Below, one piece after another: positions 59,588 through 64,000 of a DNA stretch of 64,000 nt. This DNA comes from Bacteroidota bacterium (lineage in GTDB: Bacteria > Bacteroidota > Bacteroidia > Chitinophagales > Chitinophagaceae). The stretch covers positions 1 to 64,000 of the forward strand of contig JAPLEH010000038.1 of assembly GCA_026391455.1 (NCBI GenBank), written 5' to 3'. Under the pieces are notes generated by a model. That model was not told the origin of the DNA and made no database searches. It was given only the letters and a program-made list of their open reading frames with translations. Numbering within the stretch: the stretch's first letter is position 1; each line of letters opens with the position of its first letter. The translations under genes and the position numbers were made by a program.

Positions 59588-61453
59588 ATGCGTTTTAGAT
59601 GGATATTATGGGTTTTATGTTTCTTCTGTATACCTGTTTTTTCAGGGGCACAAACCAATATCAGTGGTGTGGTAAACAGTTATTACCAGGTAGTGGAAGT
59701 TATTCCTGTTAAAGCCTGTATCCGGGTGAGCAATATAACCGGCCTGCTCCCAAATAAACGGGTCTTGCTGGTACAAATGAAAGGTGCTTCTTTTCTTACC
59801 ACCAACTCCACTGCATTTGGCGATACTACATCTACCAATGAAGCCGGTTTCTATGAAGCAGGAACGATCTGCGCCATCAATGGTGATTCTGTTTTTTTGT
59901 TTCACAACCTGTTGCATTCATATACTCCCTCTATTGGTAAAGTACAATTGGTGGCCTTTGCAGAATACACATCCGCGAACGTAACAGATACATTAAAAGC
60001 AACTGCCTGGAACAACGGCACCGGCACTGGTGGTGTGATCGCACTCTTTGCTGACCTGGATATTACACTCAATGCCCCGATATATGCCGATGCAGCCGGA
60101 TTCAACGGAGGATCGGTGGTGGTGAGCAATACTACTTGTTTCAATGCACCCCTGGCAGCCACCAACTATGCCTATGCCGGAGCGAACACTGCTCCGCAGA
60201 ACGGGGCATACAAAGGCGATGGCATTGCCGATATTGCCGCCTCACAAAATGGGGGACGAGGCCCGCTGATTAATGGCGGGGGTGGTGGCAATAACCATAA
60301 TAACAGCGGTGGTGGCGGTGCTAATTTATCGGCAGGTGGTGCAGGAGGAGGAAATTCCAGTACTGCCGGATGTACTACCACATTAAAAGGCTTAGGAGGA
60401 AAACCATTAAAAAACTGGGGAGGAGAAAAAATATTCCTGGGTGGCGGTGGCGGTGCGGGACATAATAACAATGGTGTGCAGTTGAAAGGTGGTGGCAACG
60501 GAGGTGGTATTGTTTTCATTTGGGCAAATAGTATTACAGGTAATAATTACGTGATCAGTGCAAACGGAGGTGCCGGCGGAAACTCCCAATCAGATGGAGC
60601 AGGTGGTGGCGGTGCGGGTGGCACGATCATACTGGCTGTAAACACCTACAATGGAGGTGTTACTGTGGAAGCCAATGGCGGCAAAGGTGGTGATTCCGAT
60701 GATGGTGGAAATATTGGCAGGTGCTTTGGTGGCGGTGGTGGTGGCAGCGGTGGTGCCGTTTATTTTACGGGTGCTTTACCGCCGGTAACGGTTACAACCA
60801 ATGGCGGTGCTGCCGGTATCGAAACGGGTCGTGACCCTGGTTGCGCTGCGATACAGGCGGCAACAGCAGGAACAACGGGCGCTATCATCACCAACTATAC
60901 TTTTTCCCGATCCACAGCCAATGCCGGTTATTGTGCATTATTGTTACCTTCAAAACTAATCGCCTTTAATTGCTTACCCTACCAGGATCAGGTATTGTTG
61001 AAATGGGAAATACTTAACCCGGAACTGGTTGCATATTTTACAGTGGAGAAAAGTGAAAACGGTACCGATTGGCAGCGCCTTTTTGATCTGACGGCAGTGA
61101 ACAACCAGGAAGCCTATTCATCAATGGATCGGACTGCAATTGCCGGAAAAACCTACTACCGGTTGCGCATAACCGAAAAAAGCGGATATATCTACTACTC
61201 TCCTGTCAGGCAATTACTGATATCTTCAGCGGAACAGGGTTTCAGTATCTGGCCCAACCCGGCTTCGCGCCTGCTTCGGCTTTCTCGGAATACAATAGGC
61301 AGTGCAATAGTGAAGATCGCTGATGGAAATGGAAAATTAGTTTATCATACAACGGTGGTTGGCAGACTTACCGAATTAACGCTTCCGGTTCTCGCACCGG
61401 GTATATACTTTATACAGGTGAATGGATCTGTTCAAAAATTACTGATCCGTTAA
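59588..61453 (+). CDS. glycine-rich secreted protein with type IX sorting domain
   Basis: A 621-residue exported protein. The signal peptide is LWVLCFFCIPVFSGAQ. Residues about 25-160 form a beta-rich region. The centre (about 210-430) is strongly glycine-rich with repeated short GGGG/GGAGG runs such as LINGGGGGNNHNNSGGGGAN and CFGGGGGGSGGAVYF, and paired Cys residues. It is followed by a fibronectin-like segment (LKWEILNPELVAYFTVEKSE) and a type A sorting domain (about 545-621, FSIWPNPASRLLRLS to VQKLLIR). It is probably a surface-attached adhesin or matrix protein; no ligand is known. Its 3' end overlaps the convergent small gene by 15 bases. Confidence 0.85.
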   Translation: MRFRWILWVLCFFCIPVFSGAQTNISGVVNSYYQVVEVIPVKACIRVSNITGLLPNKRVLLVQMKGASFLTTNSTAFGDTTSTNEAGFYEAGTICAINGDSVFLFHNLLHSYTPSIGKVQLVAFAEYTSANVTDTLKATAWNNGTGTGGVIALFADLDITLNAPIYADAAGFNGGSVVVSNTTCFNAPLAATNYAYAGANTAPQNGAYKGDGIADIAASQNGGRGPLINGGGGGNNHNNSGGGGANLSAGGAGGGNSSTAGCTTTLKGLGGKPLKNWGGEKIFLGGGGGAGHNNNGVQLKGGGNGGGIVFIWANSITGNNYVISANGGAGGNSQSDGAGGGGAGGTIILAVNTYNGGVTVEANGGKGGDSDDGGNIGRCFGGGGGGSGGAVYFTGALPPVTVTTNGGAAGIETGRDPGCAAIQAATAGTTGAIITNYTFSRSTANAGYCALLLPSKLIAFNCLPYQDQVLLKWEILNPELVAYFTVEKSENGTDWQRLFDLTAVNNQEAYSSMDRTAIAGKTYYRLRITEKSGYIYYSPVRQLLISSAEQGFSIWPNPASRLLRLSRNTIGSAIVKIADGNGKLVYHTTVVGRLTELTLPVLAPGIYFIQVNGSVQKLLIR

Positions 61454-61663
61454 GTTCTTATTATTCTTCCACCAGCGGTAGCCGATATAACCTACAATGG
61501 CAAAGGGGGCAAATGCCAGATAGAGAATACCACTGTTCATTCCTTTGGCGGGCTTTTCACCCAATTGCTGAGCCGTTTTGGTACAAATGGAGCATTGTGA
61601 AAAAGATGGACTTGCAGTGAGCAGGCCAGCCATCAGAAACAGTGCCAGTATCCTACGCTTCAT
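61439..61663 (-). CDS. small exported membrane protein with CxxC
   Basis: A 74-residue protein conserved, as far as I recall, in Bacteroidota. A signal peptide is visible (LALFLMAGLLTASPSFSQ), then CSICTKTAQQLGEKPAKGMN with a CxxC pair, then one transmembrane helix SGILYLAFAPFAIVGYIGYR and the basic end WWKNNKNL. The mature form would expose the CxxC motif outside the inner membrane with a short cytoplasmic tail. Function is unknown; a redox or metal-binding role for the cysteines is possible. It overlaps the end of the convergent secreted-protein gene. Confidence 0.75.
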   Translation of the reverse strand: MKRRILALFLMAGLLTASPSFSQCSICTKTAQQLGEKPAKGMNSGILYLAFAPFAIVGYIGYRWWKNNKNLTDQ

Positions 61664-61881
61664 GTTCGGTAATTTTTTGCAAAGTTACGGTCGCATTGGA
61701 AAAGGCGGGTATTTTGTTAAAAATACCAGTAAAATACTCTTTCCCGTACTTTGTAAGATGCTGATAACAAAATAGTTAAGTATGGTAGTTGGTTAATTAA
61801 ACAATATTCGCAATACTCTTGTTATACCCCAATATTTGTCAGACTGAGACGAATAATTTTATTTCACAATCTACCTGTTGC

Positions 61882-62567
61882 TTATTTTGCGAATCGTTTC
61901 AACCCAGAAATTAATTGTTCCGATTGTTGAGTGCTGAATGTCGGCTCCAGATGGGCCATAACCCATTCTTCCAGATATTTATTATTTAAAAGAGTTGTGA
62001 ATGAATCTTCAAGATATTTTTTTAAACCCAAGTCTGCATTATGTATTTCATTCCAAACCTCGCTTCGATTAGTTAATACAAAAACTATATCCTCAAAATC
62101 TGTACCTGTTCGTCCGTCATTGTTACCCCTGCTGAAAAATGCTTCCATTTTACTGGCAATGAAATAAGGTGTAGAGAATATATTCACCCGATGCTGAGGG
62201 TCTATATTAACTTATACAGCACTTAAAAAACCCTTCTCATACCAAGGATTACTAAAACCAAGGACTCTGGGATCTGTTGGCATTATATCCACAATAATTC
62301 CCTTGTAACGGTACCGGCAAATGACACCGGATTCGATATCATTTGTAAAACCCAATTGCCTGAGGCGATCTTCTACAATAGCAAAATTCTGATATGCGAC
62401 CAGCTGTATTACGACATCGACATCATCTGTAGGCCTAACCTGGTCTCTGAAAACGTTTTCGACATATAATGAAACAACCGCCCCACCTGCGAAAACTACT
62501 GGTATTTGTAATTTTTAAGTCCATTACTTATTGCTTTAATTCTGGTTATATTTCTTCTATGATTCAT
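61882..62567 (-). pseudogene. broken nucleotidyltransferase (AbiEii-like), frameshift plus in-frame stop
   Basis: A minus-strand frame matching a nucleotidyltransferase of the AbiEii/AbiGii type, the toxin-like half of an abortive-infection pair. The N-terminus starts at the ATG at 62567, overlapping the upstream gene (MNHRRNITRIKAISNGLKNY). A single-base loss in the A run near 62505-62507 then shifts frame. The next part holds the core PVVFAGGAVVSLYVEN and DQVRPTDDVDVVIQLVA (GG and DxD of the catalytic site). An in-frame TAA at 62212-62214 interrupts it before DPQHRVNIFSTPYFIASKME, then ASRGNNDGRT-like sequence and the end. Two independent lesions make functional translation unlikely unless the first is a sequencing error. 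Confidence 0.8.
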
Positions 62568-63081
62568 TCATTATCATCTTTTCAAGTTCTGGTATCGCTA
62601 TTTTCTGCTCTCTGGTTTTTCCCACTCTTATCACATCTGTCAATGCCAGTAGTTTATACAATGATTCATCTTCTTTTACCGCATCAGTTACCGAATGCAC
62701 CAGTGGCTCAATCGTTTGCCCTCTCACTTTACCTTCCATACAAGGCCAAACATAGGGCTCACTACTGATGATTTTTTTCTTCAGAAAGGGATGAGAATGT
62801 GCCGTTGGTATGCCAGTAACCAATGCTCCTGGTTGTTGAGGAAATACATAGCGGATACCATGCTTCAGAAACTCCATCAGAGATAGCCGCATTAGTTTTT
62901 TCTTCCTCCCATCTATGAGACCCGCAAAGCTGCTTCGATGCAGGGATTCAGATACTTCCGACTGGCTTAAATGAAGGCTCTTGACCAAATCTATCATCTT
63001 CCAGCTTTTATCATCCGGAAACGTACTTATTTTCAGGAGTATGACGATATCCTGAGGTCGCATTCCATTATGTTTTCTCAT
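62557..63081 (-). CDS. winged-helix regulator paired with the AbiEii-like gene
   Basis: A 174-residue DNA-binding protein. The N-terminal helix-turn-helix region is DIVILLKISTFPDDKSWKMI, then DLVKSLHLSQSEVSESLHRS (recognition helix) and SFAGLIDGRKKKLMRLSLME. The C-terminal half has YVFPQQPGALVTGIPTAHSH, then PFLKKKIISSEPYVWPCMEG and a helical end. This arrangement recurs in Bacteroidota next to nucleotidyltransferase genes and plays the antitoxin/regulator role by analogy with AbiEi. I choose ATG 63081 (MRKHNGMRPQD) over 63108, because the earlier start lies inside the 37-base palindrome. The coding end overlaps the broken partner. The product itself appears intact. Confidence 0.8.
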   Translation of the reverse strand: MRKHNGMRPQDIVILLKISTFPDDKSWKMIDLVKSLHLSQSEVSESLHRSSFAGLIDGRKKKLMRLSLMEFLKHGIRYVFPQQPGALVTGIPTAHSHPFLKKKIISSEPYVWPCMEGKVRGQTIEPLVHSVTDAVKEDESLYKLLALTDVIRVGKTREQKIAIPELEKMIMNES

Positions 63082-63097
63082 AAAGTGAAGATATGAT

Positions 63098-63134
63098 AAA
63101 TTTCGCATATCGCAAATTGCGATATGCGAAATTT
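63098..63134 (-). promoter_or_regulatory. 37-base perfect palindrome, probable operator
   Basis: Arms AAATTTCGCATATCGCAA (63098-63115) and TTGCGATATGCGAAATTT (63117-63134) are perfect inverted repeats around a single central A. It lies 16 bases upstream of the regulator start at 63081. The most likely role is autoregulation by the winged-helix protein encoded next to it. Confidence 0.7.
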
Positions 63135-63200
63135 TGTGAAATTCCCTGTCAATCGCCCTCCTCTGTTCAGTAAATATGTTGTATCCGATGGTCCCGGTAT

Positions 63201-64000
63201 TTATTTCACCACCAGCCTTCTTGCAATAGCTGCAAACATATCACCCCATTTGTCCCAATTAAGGTTGTCTTCGAAATATTGACGGCTGGAATAACGGAGT
63301 CGATTTAATAATTCCCTGTCATTGTATAATCGGTCGATGACAGCAGCATAGGCATCTGCTTTTGCAGTCAGTGGGAGCGTAAACCCGTTTACTTCATTTT
63401 TTACATAAGTCGTTACACCCCCGGTGTCGGTACTGAGTGATGGAATGCCATATGCGGATGCTTCACTGAATACAATGCCGGCACATTCTGCACGGGTGGG
63501 CAAAAACAACAATGCCGTTTCAGTAAACAACTGTTGCAATTGCCGGAATTCATCTTCCTTATTTTTATTCAAATAGGGTATTACGGTGATGCGCGGATCC
63601 TGACTGGTATCCACTGGCGGCACACAACCGATGATATGCAAGTGTATATCCAATCCTTTTTGTTCGAGTTGGTGAAAGGCTTCCAAAACGATATCACCTC
63701 CCTTTCTATCCCACTCCACCCCCAGGAATAATATCCGGAATGTGCCGGATGGATAAGGTTTGATCTCATCAGCATCGGGCACTGTATCCAGGTTGGGCCC
63801 GCAGGCAGCCACTGTTACCCGATGCGGATCAATACCATAATCCTTTATTGCGGATTGACCACACCAGTCAGATGCGAGCAGGCAATGTGCTGCTTTTTCA
63901 AAACATTTCTTATCCAGTGCTATTCCCTGCCTTACATTGTACCCGGCCAGGTTACTGAAGGAGGAATAATATCCCTGCAATTGCTGAAAAGTGGCATCCG
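63201..64000 (-). CDS. glycosyltransferase family 4, N-terminus beyond the window
   Basis: The C-terminal at least 265 residues of a GT-B glycosyltransferase. The reading frame stays open through the right edge (no start needed at 63980), so the N-terminal acceptor domain lies outside. Visible are FEKAAHCLLASDWCGQSAIK, TVAACGPNLDTVPDADEIKP, the donor-domain start GTFRILFLGVEWDRKGGDIV, and the nucleotide-sugar motif FLPTRAECAGIVFSEASAYG with GIPSLSTDTGGVTTYV (EX7E). It transfers an unknown sugar. It lies upstream of, and on the same strand as, the regulator pair, about 120 bases from the regulator's start. Confidence 0.88.
   Translation of the reverse strand, partial: DATFQQLQGYYSSFSNLAGYNVRQGIALDKKCFEKAAHCLLASDWCGQSAIKDYGIDPHRVTVAACGPNLDTVPDADEIKPYPSGTFRILFLGVEWDRKGGDIVLEAFHQLEQKGLDIHLHIIGCVPPVDTSQDPRITVIPYLNKNKEDEFRQLQQLFTETALLFLPTRAECAGIVFSEASAYGIPSLSTDTGGVTTYVKNEVNGFTLPLTAKADAYAAVIDRLYNDRELLNRLRYSSRQYFEDNLNWDKWGDMFAAIARRLVVK

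Noticed and set aside
63081-63108. Upstream ATG at 63108 as start of the winged-helix regulator
   Set aside because: It lies within the 37-base palindrome, and the alternative MRKHNGMRPQD start fits relatives better; the operator would otherwise be coding.

Overview
The window is chromosomal DNA of a Bacteroidota, most likely a member of the Chitinophagaceae. The evidence is consistent throughout. There are two proteins with type IX secretion sorting domains, a GldC homologue, SusC/FecA-like TonB receptors paired with DUF4249 lipoproteins, and a FecI/FecR pair. Other marker families are DUF4290, TIGR02757, DUF2911 and an AspMurA. Promoters fit the TTTG-N19/20-TAnnTTTG type, and Shine-Dalgarno sequences are almost absent. 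I see no rRNA or tRNA gene, insertion sequence, prophage or CRISPR array.

Layout. 0.2-7 kb: gldC, a glycosyltransferase, a type IX secreted protein, DUF4290, murA and an acetyltransferase. 7-11.4 kb: lipoproteins and a small lipoprotein / ECF sigma / membrane-protein operon. 11.4-20.5 kb (minus strand): the largest accessory unit, reading sigma factor, small lipoprotein, FecR anti-sigma, STN-containing TonB receptor, DUF4249, second TonB receptor, second DUF4249. It looks like a surface-signalling-controlled uptake system with a duplicated receptor/lipoprotein module. 20.7-26.3 kb: gmk, a CNNM/CorC-type protein, tatC, rpiB, an M28 peptidase and a secreted protein built of charged heptad repeats. 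26.4-34.4 kb: unknown membrane and secreted proteins, a deoxyhypusine synthase-like enzyme, two PepSY-like secreted proteins, a hydrolase, an ACP phosphodiesterase, two DUF2911 proteins and an ATP-grasp protein. 34.4-48.5 kb: asnB, a Cys/Met PLP enzyme, TIGR02757, a lipase, a fatty acid hydroxylase, an FAH/flavin reductase pair, an OmpA-like lipoprotein, two DUF4197 proteins, a beta-barrel and lysS. 48.6-54 kb (minus strand): SDR, aldo/keto reductase, then a LON-domain/coaX/outer-membrane protein/lptC operon. 54-61.6 kb: glycosyltransferases, meaB, a CDGSH protein, methyltransferases and a glycine-rich type IX secreted protein. 61.9-64 kb: a broken AbiEii-like nucleotidyltransferase with its regulator and a 37-bp palindromic operator, then a glycosyltransferase cut by the window end.

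Most of the window is ordinary. The items most worth a second look are: the duplicated receptor/DUF4249 locus with an extra lipoprotein between sigma and anti-sigma; two genes whose conserved N-termini can only be reached from a CTG start placed just after the previous stop codon; the charged heptad-repeat protein; the decayed AbiE-like pair under a perfect palindrome; and a 25-codon ORF in the leader of a beta-barrel gene. Four families occur as adjacent paralogue pairs (TonB receptor/DUF4249, PepSY-like, DUF2911, DUF4197), so local tandem duplication is a theme of this region. Function assignments rest on recognised motifs and family memory; no database search was possible.
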